Assembly: GCF_033568475.1 (NCBI RefSeq)
Contig: NC_133121.1
Location: forward strand, 83,782,589 to 83,846,588
Direction: 5' to 3'
From: Henckelia pumila
Lineage: Eukaryota; Streptophyta; Magnoliopsida; Lamiales; Gesneriaceae
Length of the DNA: 64,000 nucleotides
Each line of letters starts with the position of its first letter. Position 1 is the first letter of the stretch. Both the position numbers and the translations under genes were made by a program. Positions 1 to 10,639 of this stretch are shown here, in pieces. A model generated the notes under the pieces. The model saw only the letters and a list, made by a program, of their open reading frames with translations, did not search any database and was not told the DNA's origin.

Positions 1-163
1 AATGGGCATATGGGTAGGGTATGGCTATCCGATCCTCCGATGGATATGGGGATGAGGATGAAATTGAATACCCGATGGGTATTGGTATGTGGATGAATTT
101 AATAAATGAGTATGAGAATGGAGACACGATATCCTACCTATACCCAACCCATTTCCATCCCTA
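1..163. mobile_element. hAT-like transposon terminus (partial)
   Basis: The segment is rich in GGGTATGG/ATACCC-type words and ends CCATTTCCATCCCTA at 149-163. Read in reverse this is TAGGGATGGAAATGG, similar to the known Ac/hAT terminal repeat that starts TAGGGATGAAA. LTR sequence of element A begins immediately after it, at 164, as judged from the other LTR copy near 14606, so the terminus appears to lie inside that LTR, about 40 bp from the LTR end. The other end of the transposon and its target duplication are outside the window. No coding sequence is visible. The class assignment rests on one end only. Confidence 0.5.
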
Positions 164-1296
164 CATTCTTCATTAATTAAAAATTTTGGACAATTTAAAA
201 CTTTGCGGAAGCATTATCTCTTTATAAAATAAGAGTAATAAAAGTGCACAAAATAATATAAAATAACATTCAAAAGACTTTTCTGAAAATGGCCAAGACA
301 TAAATATTCAAACTTGTTTTTCCATCAAACATTAAAATTTTTTAAGCTACTCTCTTTTATAAAAAAAAAACTCGCATTCATGCATCATCCGTTGGACCGA
401 CCCCTGCCTCTTCTTCATGTCTGTCCACATAATCATCAATGAATGCATCAACATCATCATTACCTGCACTATTCAAGTATAATGAGTTGAACGATTCATC
501 AAGCATAATGCATAAAAAGGGTTTTATAAAACTTTAAATGAGAAAAGTATTACATATTCCTTCATGCGAAACTTATCATACATGCATCATCATAAAACAT
601 TTAAGGGGTGATGAAGTATGTGAATTGTGGTAACCATCATAAAGAGTCATTCATAGGTTCCTGTTATACAACAAGCATATGGCATTACGCCCGTAGCTTT
701 CATTCTTTGGATAGCCGCTCCGGAGCTCATCCCGAAATCCATACCCCGTATAACCATCCCGTGAGACATTTTTGTATAGCCGCTCCGGAGCTCATCCCGA
801 AGTGCATACCCCATGTAATCACCACAAGACGCATAAACCAACAAAATGTTTTCCATGCAACATAACATTCATCTTATCATATCATAACGTATCATATTAT
901 TGTCATGCATCTCGAAATTTCGTAAAATCTTCTCGTGTTAAAAACATGTGTGAATTTCTTCAAAAAATTTCATGAGAAATAGCTTTCATGAGAAAATCAC
1001 ATAAACATGCAATACATAGTTTAACCGATCCACGTGAGCTGTTCCATCAGTCTTGGACAATCTATTTTGAAACTTTTTCCGATACAATGTCTTAAAAATA
1101 CTTAAAAGAGCTTAAAGGATCATAAAATCGGATTTCGGATTGAAGATGTGAAGTCTAAAAATTTTTAGGACAGAGCCCTGCTCGCTTGAGCGCACAAAGT
1201 GCTCGCTCGAGCGAGGCTTGTCTCTCGCTCGGGCGCACTTTTATGCGCTCGAGTGAGAGGCGATCTGTCGAAAACTCCCAGTGATGAGAATTATGA

Positions 1297-1483
1297 TGTC
1301 ACGCCTCGGGCCCAGGCCCGCTCAAGCGCAATTTCACACAATGGGCCCCTATAAAAACTACTTCGTATTCGTCCTCGCTTTACAAAAATGATTAACCCAA
1401 GTTGATATAGAAGTCCATTGTAGCTCATTTTGAACTCATTTTAAACCTTTCATTTTTCCCATGTGGGACAGGGGTCTCACAAT
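1297..1483 (-). repeat. TRIM left terminal repeat
   Basis: On the plus strand it runs from TGTCACGCCTCGGGCCCAGG to GGGTCTCACA, giving TG/CA ends. The stretch just right of it (ATCATCTCTCCTTC) is a polypurine tract when read on the minus strand. This fits the 3' terminal repeat of a minus-strand element. Confidence 0.7.
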
Positions 1484-1687
1484 CATCTCTCCTTCAGAAC
1501 GCGACGTCCTCGTTGTGACCTGACCTCTCGATCCACCAGCACCGGGAATCTAGAGGTGGCTTCTACGAGTTCAAGAGGTGGCTTCCGTCATGTAGCACTT
1601 TGCCCCGCAGGTTCAAGAGGTGGCTCCCACGCACGTAGCACTTTGTCCCGCATAGCACTTATTTCACGGGGTCTGCCGGCTGGTGAC

Positions 1688-1703
1688 TGTCTCAGATACC
1701 ATT
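1688..1703 (-). other. TRIM primer-binding site
   Basis: The minus strand reads TGGTATCTGAGACAG directly beside the right terminal repeat. This is one or two changes from TGGTATCAGAGC, the initiator-tRNA-Met primer site of many plant LTR elements. Confidence 0.6.
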
Positions 1704-1704
1704 C

Positions 1705-1880
1705 TATCGCGCCCCGGGCCCAGGCCCGCGCAAGCGCGACTACACAATGGGCCCTTATAGCAACTCCTTCGTATCCGTTCTCGCATTACGAAAATGATTA
1801 ACCCAAGTTTCTATAGAAGTCCATTGTAGCTCATTTTGAACTCATTTTAAACCTTTCATTTTTCCCATGTGGGACAGGGG
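1705..1880 (-). repeat. TRIM right terminal repeat (truncated)
   Basis: It repeats 1297-1473 closely (GGGCCCAGGCCCG near the start, CCCATGTGGGACAGGGG at the end) but lacks the final TCTCACA. SINE-like sequence takes over at 1881. Confidence 0.7.
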
Positions 1881-2073
1881 TAAGATCATAAGACTTTGTA
1901 CTTAAGCCTAGAGGTACAAGATTCGATTCCTGGGGAGGGCAAAAACCCACTGCCAGGAGTGGGGAGGTCATGAGGGCGATGCCCGTCGAACTATGCGGTC
2001 CGAGACCATGCTATAGGCTGGGGAGGGATGCGGTGGAAGGACGTGTGTCGTTACATAAAAGGGCGCCCTTTTT
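1881..2073 (+). mobile_element. SINE-like segment with a pol III B-box-like motif
   Basis: GATTCGATTCC near 1920 fits the tRNA-type B box GGTTCGANTCC with one change. It is preceded by TTAAGCCTAGAGGTACAAG, and related copies flank it: the same GATTCCTGGGGAGGG phrase recurs at 2150-2165 (reverse) and 2187-2205 (forward). No clear A box was identified. It could instead be part of the foldback element. Confidence 0.4.
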
Positions 2074-2276
2074 TGTAATGGGCTAGGCTGGCCTAGCCAT
2101 TCTTGTACTCATGGTCTTCTCCCCCCTGGTGGGGAGTTTTTGCCCTCCCCAGGAATCGAGCCTTGTACCCCAGGCTTAAATACAAAAGGCTCGATTCCTG
2201 GGGAGGGAAAAAACTCCCCACCAGGGGGGAGAAGACCATGAGTACAAGAATGGCTGGGCCAGCCCAGTCCATTACA
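2074..2276. repeat. Foldback: long inverted repeat, arms about 90 bp
   Basis: The left arm starts TGTAATGGGCTAGGCTGGCC and the right arm ends in its near reverse complement (GGCTGGGCC ... CCATTACA). The arms share CTTGTACTCATGGTCTTCTC and CCCTCCCCAGGAATCGAGCC. They are separated by only about 20 bp, so a transcript could form a long hairpin. Two short overlapping ORFs here are products of the repeat and not genes. Confidence 0.8.
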
Positions 2277-3131
2277 TATGATCCCTTTTCTACCTAATTT
2301 TCTCAACTATAACCGATTTTCCTTCATCCAAAATATTGACATTTAAAAAGAAATCATTTCTAAACATGAAAACTTCAAAACTTGAAAATAATTTTGCCCA
2401 AAAACACCCAACAACAAAAGTTTGATTCAAACTTACAAAAACACCATATCACATCAAAATTTCTACATATTAACCTCAAAACCCATCAACCTCATTACAT
2501 CTACACTCAAGACATCAGAAACACCTCACGATTCAAGTTTAAACATCATACTCACAAAATTTACAAGGAAACATGCATTGATCATCATAAAAAACACTTA
2601 GGGTATCAACTTAAAAATAGATATATTCTTGAATGAGTTTCAAAACAGTAAAAACTTGCCTGAATCAATCGATTGGAATTAACCCAAGCGATATGATGAT
2701 CTAGCCTTGAGAACTCACAATAACCCTAGCCTTGGATCGCAGCGTTGAACGAGATAGCTTTTGAGAGAAAAGAGAGCGTTCAATTGTGAAAATTCTAAAC
2801 GCTTATTTCTTTTGTGACTAATGGGCTCCAAAACGGCCCATTAGTTACATTTAAAAGCCTTTTAAAATTTTAACTCTCTAAAAAATATAAATTACACTGC
2901 ATCAACTTAAAATTTATTTGATTGAAAATATTTTAAAATTTTAACTCGTCCCTACGACCCAAAATTAAATACCACATGAAATTTTTTAAAAATCCCATCA
3001 TGTCACATAAAATTTCAGGCATTAAAATGATTCACATAATTAAACATAACAATTAAATACTCTGAATAACACGCATTAGATCATATAATTTAATTAATTT
3101 ATCGTGATTAAGCTAATGAACTTTTTGGACC

Positions 3132-3551
3132 TTACAACTCTACCCTCCTTAAAAGAATTCCGTCCTCGAAATTCGACTTACCAAACAATTCAGGATAGCG
3201 TGTTCGCATATCCTGCTCGGTTTTCCAGCTAGCTTCCTCAACCAACTGGTTAGGCCATAAAACTTTTACCATTGGGATTTCCATGTTCCTCAACCTATGA
3301 ACTTGTCTGTCCAAGATTTGAACTGGCATCTCCTCGTAGGACAAGTCTGGTGTCCATTCCACTGGCTCATGGCGAATAACTTGGGAAGGATTCACCACAT
3401 ACTTCCTTAGCATGGAGATATGAGAGACATTGTGAACATCCCCCAATTTTGAAGGTAGAGCTCCTCGGGAAGCTCGAGTCCCAACCTTCTCTAGGATTTC
3501 AAAAGGTCCTATATATCTGGGACTCAATTTACCTCTTTTTCCAAATCTCAT
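3132..3551 (-). pseudogene. Element A integrase C-terminus with chromodomain-like tail
   Basis: This is the C-terminal end of the pol polyprotein, about 139 residues in one open frame. It starts in the integrase C-terminal fold (KLSPRYIGPFEILEKVG) and passes through the conserved LGDVHNVSHISMLRKYV to a chromodomain-like end (VQILDRQV, VKVLW, EEASWKTEQDM). Such tails are known to direct chromovirus insertion to heterochromatin; activity here is only inferred. The stop codon lies within the LTR and the polypurine tract is inside the coding sequence. Upstream it is separated from the integrase core by stops at about 3552-3710. Confidence 0.85.
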
Positions 3552-3709
3552 AACTCCCTTTCACGATGACACCTTCAAGAACACATGGTCACCTACTTCA
3601 AACTCCAATTCCCTACGCCGCTGGTCGGCATAACTTTTCTGTCAACTTTCAGCTGTCAACATTCTGTCCCTGATCCTGTCTATCAAGTCCACTGTCTGAG
3701 TCACTATCT

Positions 3710-4400
3710 CTAGCCCCAAAACCGCTCTTTCTCTCCAACTTCATCCCAGTGTAAGGGAGTTTTACATCTTCTCCCATACAATGCCTCATACGGAGCCATA
3801 CCAATAGTTGCTTGATAACTATTGTTGCAAGTGAACTCCACTAAAGGTAATTTCGATTCCCAATTACCTCCAAAGTCAATCATACAAGCCCTCAACATGT
3901 CTTCAAGTATTTGAATTACTCGCTCTTTCTGACCATCTGTATGTGGATGAAATGTTTTACTAAAATCCAAATTCGTTCCCAATCCTCTATGTAAACTTCT
4001 CCAAAATTTCGAGGTGAACTTGGGATATCTGTCAGATACTATTCTCGCTGGAATTCCATGCAATCTGACAATTTCTCGAATATATAGCTTTGCATACTGA
4101 TTCATCAAGAAATTATTTCTAACTGAAAGAAAATGCGTTGACTTCGTTAACCTGTCAACTATCACCCAAATAGAATTCATTCTTCGCGGTGTAACTGGAA
4201 ATCCGACCACGAAGTCCATGGTAACATCTTCCCACTTCCAAGTGGGTATAGGCAACGGTTTCAGAAGCCCTGCCAGTCTTGATGCTCGATCTTTACATCT
4301 GACAAGTCAAACATTCATTCACAAATTTGACGATATCCTTCTTCATACCTGGCCACCAATACAACGATTGCAGATTCTTAAACATCTTGGTGCTTCCTAG
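3710..4400 (-). pseudogene. Element A integrase core
   Basis: The integrase catalytic domain joins LTR cDNA to target DNA. The open frame 4255-3710 begins with the WEDVTMDFVVG strand that carries the first catalytic Asp. The second Asp lies in IVSDRYPKF; the usual SDRD reads SDRY. The third acidic position falls in HTDGQKERVIQ, where the family norm is a Glu in QTERVIQ. The YEALYGRRC block follows. The stretch 4256-4400 links to the zinc-binding region and is interrupted. The part is recognisable but probably inactive. Confidence 0.85.
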
Positions 4401-4802
4401 ATGAAGAGAATATGGAACAGTATGTGCTTCTGTCATCACTTCTTGTCTCGGTGAATCTACGACTGGCACCCACATTCTACACTTGTGATGAACGATTCCA
4501 TCTTTGACGGTATACATGGTACCACCCTTAGCCTCATCCCTATTCTTCCACAATGTCAAATGTTCATCAGAAGCTTGACCTATTCGAATTCTATCAAGAA
4601 AACTTGGTACCACTATTAAGGCTGATAAAGTGCATACCTCCATTGGTTCGGATACCACCAAATTCATCTGCTCAAAATCTGAAATTAACTCTTGTTTAAC
4701 TGTCAACTGGTTCAATGCCGCAGACTTGCGACTCAACGCATCTGCTACTACATTAGCCTTACCTGGATGGTAGCTAATGTCACAGTCGTAATCCTTCACC
4801 AA
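4293..4802 (-). pseudogene. Element A RNase H end and integrase zinc-binding domain
   Basis: The frame of 169 residues starts with the end of RNase H ([16 protein letters not shown]), a phrase conserved in plant Ty3 elements. It ends with the integrase HHCC zinc domain (HTVPYSLHLGSTKM, YWWPGMKKDI, ECLTCQM). The order is correct for Ty3 pol. The stretch 4803-4943, between it and the next RNase H piece, is degenerate. Confidence 0.85.
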
Positions 4803-4943
4803 TTACAGACATCTTCTCTGCCTCATGTTCAACTTTTTTTGAGTTTAGAAGTACTTTAGGCTTTAGTGGTCGGTGAAAATTTGACACTTCTCACCATACA
4901 AATAGTGTCTCCACAGCTTCAAATCAAAAACAACTGCAGCCAA

Positions 4944-5129
4944 CTAAAGATCACGAGTTGGATAATTCTTCACGTGAATTTTCAGCTGTTGTGATGCATA
5001 AGCTATCACTTTACCATCTTGCATCAAAACAACCCCTAATCTACTCTTAGAAGCATCGGTATAAACCAAAAAATGACCCGTGCCTTCTGGAATTGCTAGC
5101 ACTAGCGCTGTCATCAGTCTCTCCTTCAA
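4944..5129 (-). pseudogene. Element A RNase H N-terminal part
   Basis: About 61 residues carry [18 protein letters not shown] and [10 protein letters not shown], the start of the Ty3 RNase H fold with the first catalytic Asp in YTDAS. The frame ends at 4944. It is separated from the RT piece by a short degenerate gap (5130-5184). Confidence 0.82.
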
Positions 5130-5184
5130 ATCTTAAAGCTTTTCTCACACTGTTCTGACCACACAAACTTCACATATTTCCGAG

Positions 5185-5849
5185 TTAAAGAAGTAAATGG
5201 TAGAGCTTTTTGGAGAAATCTTGAATAAATCTCATGTAGTAGCCAGCTAAACCCAAGAAACTCCGTATTTTTATAGCATTCTTCTGAGTGACCCAATTCC
5301 GAACTGCTTCCACCTTAGACGGATCAACCTCAATTCCTTTAGTTGAAACTATATGACCCAAAAATGCAATCTGTTCAAGCCAATATTCACACTTACTGAA
5401 CTTAGAATACAACTGTTTCTCTTTCAAAATCTGCAACACTTTAGACAAGTGCTGACGATGCTCCTCCAAACTGCAAGAGTAGATCAATATGTCATCTATA
5501 AAGAATATGAAAAATTGATTTAAAAAAGGTTGAAACACCCTGTTCATCAAATCCATGAACACTGCTGGTGCATTGGTCAACCCAAATGACATCACTAAGA
5601 ACTCATAGTGGCCATAGCGAGTCCTGAATGTTGTCTTCTGCACATTTTCATTCTTCACCTTCAGCTGATGGTAGCCTGATCGTAGATCGATTTTTGATAA
5701 TACCACCACACTCTGCAATTGATCGAATAGATCATCTATCCTGGGCAAGGGATATCTGTTCTTCACTGTAACTCGATTCAGCTCTCTGTAGTTAATGCAC
5801 AACCTCATCGACCCATCTTTTTTCTTAACAAACAACATCGGTGCACCCC
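5185..5849 (-). pseudogene. Element A reverse transcriptase, main part
   Basis: Reading down from 5849 the frame opens at the RT motif [20 protein letters not shown] and continues through [33 protein letters not shown] and [10 protein letters not shown]. The catalytic YxDD box reads FIDD here, keeping both Asp residues but losing Tyr. The connection domain follows with [12 protein letters not shown]. The frame continues into 5850-6153, but that part is antisense to the element B LTR and not coding. The missing N-terminal part lies at 12587-12880, so element B interrupts the gene. Confidence 0.88.
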
Positions 5850-6552
5850 TGATGCGATCATGGATAGCTCGCATGTTGATCACATGGCTAAGGATCCGTT
5901 GGAGATGCCAAGAGGACCAATTACGAGAGGTCGAGCTAAGAGATTCAAAGATGCTCTTCAATCGTTGATGATGAATTGTCAAGAAGGCATTGGAATGCTT
6001 GAAGATCACTTTAAGCGATGTTACAATATTATTGAAGTCCAAAGACATCAAGAAAGAGGAGAAAATGTCAAATAAAATACAAAAATAAGTGACATAGTCC
6101 GTGAAGCATGCACGCACGTGCCTTGTTCCACGTGCGCCCGCGCGTCCTTGCAATTTTGAAGGTTGGAGACAGAAATTTATGCGCGCCCGCGCCTGTTCCT
6201 AGTATTTTCAAAATTTCCAGACAGAACCTTATGCGCGCCCGCGCCTGAGAATTTTTATTGAAGCTTTGTTCTTTGTTCAAAAATCAAACTTATCAAAGTT
6301 CATATTTTGTGGAGTTTGTCGATTGATTATCCTCGTGGGTTGTCAGAAACAGGTTTTCTGAAGGTCCCGTTGTGATTAGTTGTTTTTTTCATGATTCTTT
6401 GTTGCTAGTTTCAAGTAAACTAGAGGTGAATAATCAAAAACTTTTACTTGTTTTCAAGATTGGGCTAATTTGTTGATTTCTTTTGTTATTGGATTAAGGG
6501 TACGATTTTAATATAGTTGTGTTTGCCTTTCATACATTAAGAATTCATATCA
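5850..6552 (+). repeat. Element B 5' LTR (703 bp, promoter region deleted)
   Basis: It matches 11615-12586 but lacks two blocks, about 21 bp in the GC array and about 248 bp corresponding to 12034-12281. The larger missing block contains the TATA box of the other copy. A 71-codon ORF at 5860-6075 is the LTR copy of the polyprotein C-terminus ([18 protein letters not shown]) and not a separate gene. The GC array is at 6110-6247 with the unit GCGCGCCCGCGCCTG. Confidence 0.92.
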
Positions 6553-6572
6553 TTTGGTATCAAATCCAAGGT
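6553..6572 (+). other. Element B primer-binding site
   Basis: TTTGGTATCAAATCCAAGG directly follows the 5' LTR. TGGTATCA matches the initiator-tRNA-Met site, and the rest has diverged. Confidence 0.65.
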
Positions 6573-7149
6573 TTTGAATTAAGTAAGTATCTAATCTTCC
6601 TATCTTTCGTTCATCGTGTTCTTCGTATTCTTTGTTCTTCATCTTTCGTTCTTTATCTGTGTCTATTCTATTTTAAATTTCTAATTCGTTTCTGTGTCAA
6701 TCTTGTTGCCCAAGTTTTTCGTGTCTTTTGCTACAAGTTATCTCGAAAAAAGTCAAAAAAAAATAGAAAAATCGAAAAAAAAGTCAAAAAAAAATAGTGG
6801 AAAAATCGGTCAAAAAAAATATTGAAGAACCGAAGAAGCTTGAAAAAAATATTGAAGAATCAAGATACCTTGTGGTCAATTACTTTGCTCTTGTTCATCC
6901 TTGGGTGCAAGTCAAAAAAAAAAATCCACTTCCATAACTTTCTTCTTCTTGTTTTTGTCAATCTTCGAAAGTGAATCTTCAAGTGTCTACAAGTTGTGAA
7001 CTTGAAAGTTTGGTTCATTCCCACACAAAGCAAAAATCCTACACAAATTTTGAGTGAAAAAAAGGGAGTGATTGAGTGAATTTTCTTTGGAATGAATTGT
7101 GAGAATTTTTGTGAGGTAATTTTATTACTAACCTTTTCTTGCAGGTACA
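6573..7149 (+). other. Element B leader, noncoding
   Basis: This is AT-rich sequence with runs such as AAAAAAAATAGAAAAATCG repeated at 6750-6850. I see no gene; the short ORFs on both strands are low-complexity. The first gag ATG (ATGAGTTATAATAAAGAAGG) is at 7150. Confidence 0.6.
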
Positions 7150-7924
7150 ATGAGTTATAATAAAGAAGGAGGTGATAGTTCTAGCCAAGGGTTTTCCAAG
7201 ATCCAAATAGATGATTTATCTAAGATGGTGAGGGAAGCAATGAGGGATGAATTGGAGACGGTGCATGAGAGGATAAGTAAACTTGAAGTTGGTGGTAGTG
7301 AGTATGATGAGAGTTTTGGTGAGAATTGGGTAGAAATAGGCGAGATCAAGAGGGTGGAAGAAATAGAAGGGAAGCAAGGCGTGGAAGATACATTGATGGG
7401 GGAAGAGAAGATGAGAATATTAGAAGAATTAAGATGAAAATTCCTTCGTTTCATGGGAAGTCTGATCCAGAGGCTTATTTGTAGTGGGAGATGAGAGTGA
7501 AGTCCATATTTGACTGCCACAACTACAGTGATGCGAAAAAATAAAATTGGCGGTTGTTGAGTTTGTGGATTATGCTCTTATTTGGTGGGATCAATTTGTT
7601 ATTTCTAGGAGGAGGAATCAAGAGCGTCCTATTGAGACATGGGAGAAGATGAAGCAAATTTTTCGAAAGAGATTTGTGTCGAATTACTACTATCGTGACA
7701 TGTTTAGGTGGCTACAAAACTTGAAGCAAGGTCCAAAGAGTGTTGAAGATTATTTCAAAGAGTTGAAAGTTACTATGATCCGGGCTAATATTGAAGAGGA
7801 TCGTGAAACAACTATGGCTCGTTTCTTATGTGGTTTGAATAGGGAGATTCAAGACCAAGTGGATCTTAGACATTGCATGGATCTTGAGAAGATGGTGCAA
7901 ATTGCCATGAAAGTGGAACAATAA
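7150..7924 (+). pseudogene. Element B gag (capsid region), broken
   Basis: The first frame (7150-7437, 95 codons) gives an acidic N-terminus with coiled-coil potential (VREAMRDELETVHERISKLE). After stops at about 7438-7546, the retrotransposon gag domain continues at 7547-7924: WWDQFVISRR, ETWEKMKQIFRKRFV, SVEDYFKELK, RFLCGLNREIQDQV. Gag forms the virus-like particle. The phrase FHGKSDPEAYL lies in the broken part between them. There are at least two in-frame stops and one frameshift, so no full-length Gag is made. Confidence 0.85.
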
Positions 7925-8017
7925 CTCAAAAGAAGGGGCATGGGTTGAAATTTTACTGTTGGAGGTTCTTCTTCTCCTTGACATCCAAACATTGGCAAAC
8001 GAGAGGATGTCAAGCCG

Positions 8018-8800
8018 GTGTCCAAGCCAAAAATTGACACCAAGCAAGAAACACCAAAGCAAGGAGTGCAAGGTAAATCTGAAACTCCTATTAATCGTTC
8101 TAGAGATATCAAATGCTTTAGATGCCAAGGTGTTGGTCATATTGCTAGTCAGTGTCCAAATAAAAAAATTATGATCATGAATGCTTGTGGTGAGTTTGAG
8201 TCGGAGAGTGATGAGGAGAATTATGATGGTATGCCTGCGTTGGAGGATCCCGATGATGAGGGATATGATGCGGTGGTTGGAGAGTTGTTGGTGACTAGGA
8301 GAGTGTTGAATGCGCAACAAAAGGAGGAGAAAGAAAATCAAAGGGAAAATTTGTTTCATACTAGATGCTTTGTAAAAAACAAAGTGTGTAGTGTCATCAT
8401 TGATGGGGGTAGTTGTACCAATGTGGCAAGTAGCGAGCTTGTTGAAAAATTGAGTTTGCCTACTTCAAAGCATCCTCAACCCTATAGATTGCAGTGGTTT
8501 AATGATAGTTCTGAAGTGAGAGAGAATAGGCGAGTTGTGGTGTCTTTCTCAATTGGGAAATATGAAGATGAAGTGGTGTGTGATGTGGTGCCTATGCAAG
8601 CATGTCATATCTTGTTGGGTAGACCGTGGAAATTTGATAGGAAGGTGATACATGACGGTTTTAAAAATCGTTTTACTATGAAAAAAGAATCTGTTGTATT
8701 GTTGCCTATGACTCCAAAGCAAATATTGGAGGATCAGTTGAAAAAAAAAAAGAGAGAAGAGGCCGAAAAAAAAGTGAACAAAAAAGTGAGATGGCCTTAG
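8018..8800 (+). pseudogene. Element B gag zinc knuckle and protease
   Basis: The frame of 260 residues holds a CCHC knuckle (CFRCQGVGHIASQC, CX2CX4HX4C) at about residues 35-48. It then has the retropepsin active site (VIIDGGSCTNVAS) near residue 126 and a conserved ILLGRPWKFDR block near residue 202. The knuckle binds genomic RNA and the protease matures the polyprotein. It ends in a lysine-rich low-complexity tail (8740-8800), after which stops separate it from RT. Confidence 0.86.
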
Positions 8801-8868
8801 AAAAAAAGAATTAAAGAAAAAAAGATGAGAAAAAAATTGAGAGGAAAGAGGCCGATAAAAAAATATAC

Positions 8869-9702
8869 ATGGCCCAAATGAGTGAGTTGCGAGAGATTTT
8901 AGATGTGCATACTCCACTTGTGTTGATTTTCTATAAGGAGATTCTCCTTAACACAAGTGATATAGCCGGAAATTTTCCGAGCAGTGTTGTTTCTCTCTTG
9001 CAGGAATTTGAAGAATTATTTCCGGAGGATCTACCTCAAGGATTACCACCTTTGAGGGGAGTTGAGCATCAAATTGATCTTGTGCCCGAAATTACATTGC
9101 CGAATCGTCCAGCTTATAGGAGTAATCCGGAGGAAACAAATGAGCTACAAAGGCAGGTAAGTGAACTTCTCGATAAGGGGTTTGTGCGTGAATCAATGTC
9201 TCCTTGTGCTGTACCTGTTTTGTTAGTGCCTAAGAAAGACGGTTCATGGAGAATGTGTGTTGATTGTAGAGCCATTAACAACATCAAGTATGGGCATCCT
9301 ATTGCTAGACTAGATGATATGTTGGATGAATTGCATGGTTCTAGCATCTTTAGTAAAATTGATCTTAAGAGTGGTTACCATCAAATTCGGACGAGAGAAT
9401 GTGATGAATGGAAAACTGCTTTTAAAACTAAGTATGGATTGTATGAGTGGTTGGTTATGTCATTTGGGTTAACTAATGCACCTAGTACTTTTATGAGGTT
9501 GATGAATCATGCTTTGCGTGCTTATATTGGAAAATTTGTTGTGGTATACATTGATGATATCTTGGTGTATAGAAAAAATTTGAATGAGCATGTTGAACAA
9601 TTGAGAATTGTGCTAATCACCCTAAAAGTTGAACACTTGTATGCTAACTTGAAAAGTGTGTGTTTTGTACAAAAGAACTTGTGTTTCTTGGTTTTGTTGT
9701 GA
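8869..9702 (+). pseudogene. Element B reverse transcriptase
   Basis: The frame of 277 residues begins with the linker to RT ([19 protein letters not shown]) and contains [54 protein letters not shown] and the intact catalytic YIDDILVY. The frame shifts at about 9660, and the same domain continues in the next frame. The motifs are well preserved apart from the shift. Confidence 0.88.
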
Positions 9703-10639
9703 GTGCTCAAGGTGTCAAAGTTGATGAAGAAAAGGTAAGCGCAATTCGAGATTGGCCAACGCCTACTTCTATTGGTCAAGTTCGAAGTTTCATGGTCTTG
9801 CAAGTTTCTATAGGAGATTTGTTAAGGATTTCAACACTTTGGCGGCTGTTAGGACGGCGGTGATAAAAAAGAACGTTCCATTCCATTGGGGCGAGGAGCA
9901 AGAGAAGTCTTTTGATATTACTAAGCAAAAATTAATTAATGCTCCTTTACTTGTATTGCCTGATTTTTCTAATACATTTGAAATTGAATGTGATGCGTCA
10001 GGTGTAGGAATTGGAGGTGTTTTGATGCAAGGAGGACGACCAATTGCATACTTCAGTGAGAAGCTAAGTGGAGCAGCGTTGAATTATCCTACCTATGACA
10101 AGGAATTTTATGCCTTGGTTCGTGTACTTGAGACATGGCAGCATTATTTGAGGCCAAAAGAATTTGTGATTCATACGGATCATGAGTCTTTGAAGCATCT
10201 CAAAGGACAACAAAAGCTGAACAAGAGACATGCCAAGTGGGTGGCGTTTGTAGAGACTTTTCCTTACATTATCAAGTACAAGCAAGGAAAGGAAAACGTG
10301 GTAGCGGATGCTTTATCACAAAGGTATGTGCTTCTATCTACTCTAGATTCTAAGTTTTTGGGATTTGAGTATGTGAAGGAGTTGTACGCTATTGATCTTG
10401 ATTTTGGTGAGATTTATGCGTCATGTTTGCATGGTCCAAAAGATAAATTTTTCATGCATGATGGATATTTGTTTAAGGAAGATAAGTTGTGTGTGCCCAA
10501 ATCGTCCATTCGTGAATTACTAGTTAGGGAATCACATGGGGGTGGTTTGATGGGACATTTTGGTGTGGCTAAAACTTATGATATTTTGCATGAACATTTT
10601 TATTGGCCACATATGAAGCATGATGCTGAAAATATTTGA
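9660..10639 (+). pseudogene. Element B RT connection, RNase H and integrase zinc domain
   Basis: The frames at 9660-9863 and 9752-10639 together carry the RT connection ([15 protein letters not shown], then [10 protein letters not shown]). RNase H follows ([58 protein letters not shown]). The integrase HHCC start comes last ([19 protein letters not shown]). Frameshifts occur at about 9660 and 9790, and a TGA at 10637 interrupts the zinc domain just before CVTCRKAK. Confidence 0.87.

Larger units (their letters stand above)
1297..2276 (-). mobile_element. TRIM-like composite insertion in the element A LTR
   Basis: The insert is flanked by TATGA at 1292-1296 and 2277-2281; the other A LTR has an unoccupied site here. 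It begins TGTCACGCC and ends CCATTACA, so it has TG/CA ends. It contains two direct repeats of about 175-187 bp (1297-1483 and 1705-1880) around a noncoding centre of about 220 bp. The rest, 1881-2276, is SINE-like sequence and a hairpin. Terminal repeats under 200 bp with no ORF and a tRNA-Met-type primer site fit a TRIM. How the 3' part came to be included is not clear. Confidence 0.7.
164..3136 (-). repeat. Element A 3' LTR (contains a 980-bp insertion; about 40 bp of its left end missing)
   Basis: It matches 14606-16605 over its length except for the insertion at 1297-2276. The shared start is TTCATTAATTAAAAATTTTG at 169 and 14611. It ends TTACA at 3136. It includes a tandem pair of about 60 bp (TAGCCGCTCCGGAGCTCATC near 711 and 778) and a GC-palindrome array at 1171-1262 (CTCGCTCGAGCGAG core). 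The polypurine tract of the minus-strand element lies at 3137-3155 inside the last integrase codons. The small ORFs in this LTR are not supported as genes. Confidence 0.88.

Noticed and set aside
711..815. CRISPR-like spaced repeats (TAGCCGCTCCGGAGCTCATC pair)
   Set aside because: Only two units occur, in a plant LTR and in both LTR copies. They are ordinary LTR subrepeats.
608..975. ORFs in the left LTR of A and their partner at 15079
   Set aside because: They overlap on both strands across a short tandem repeat in LTR sequence and resemble no known protein.
1905..1935. tRNA gene from the B-box-like GATTCGATTCC
   Set aside because: No cloverleaf, A box or anticodon arm can be built; a SINE-like origin fits better.
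5860..6075. Plus-strand 71-codon ORF as an independent gene
   Set aside because: It is the LTR copy of the element B polyprotein C-terminus, with no start context or promoter of its own.
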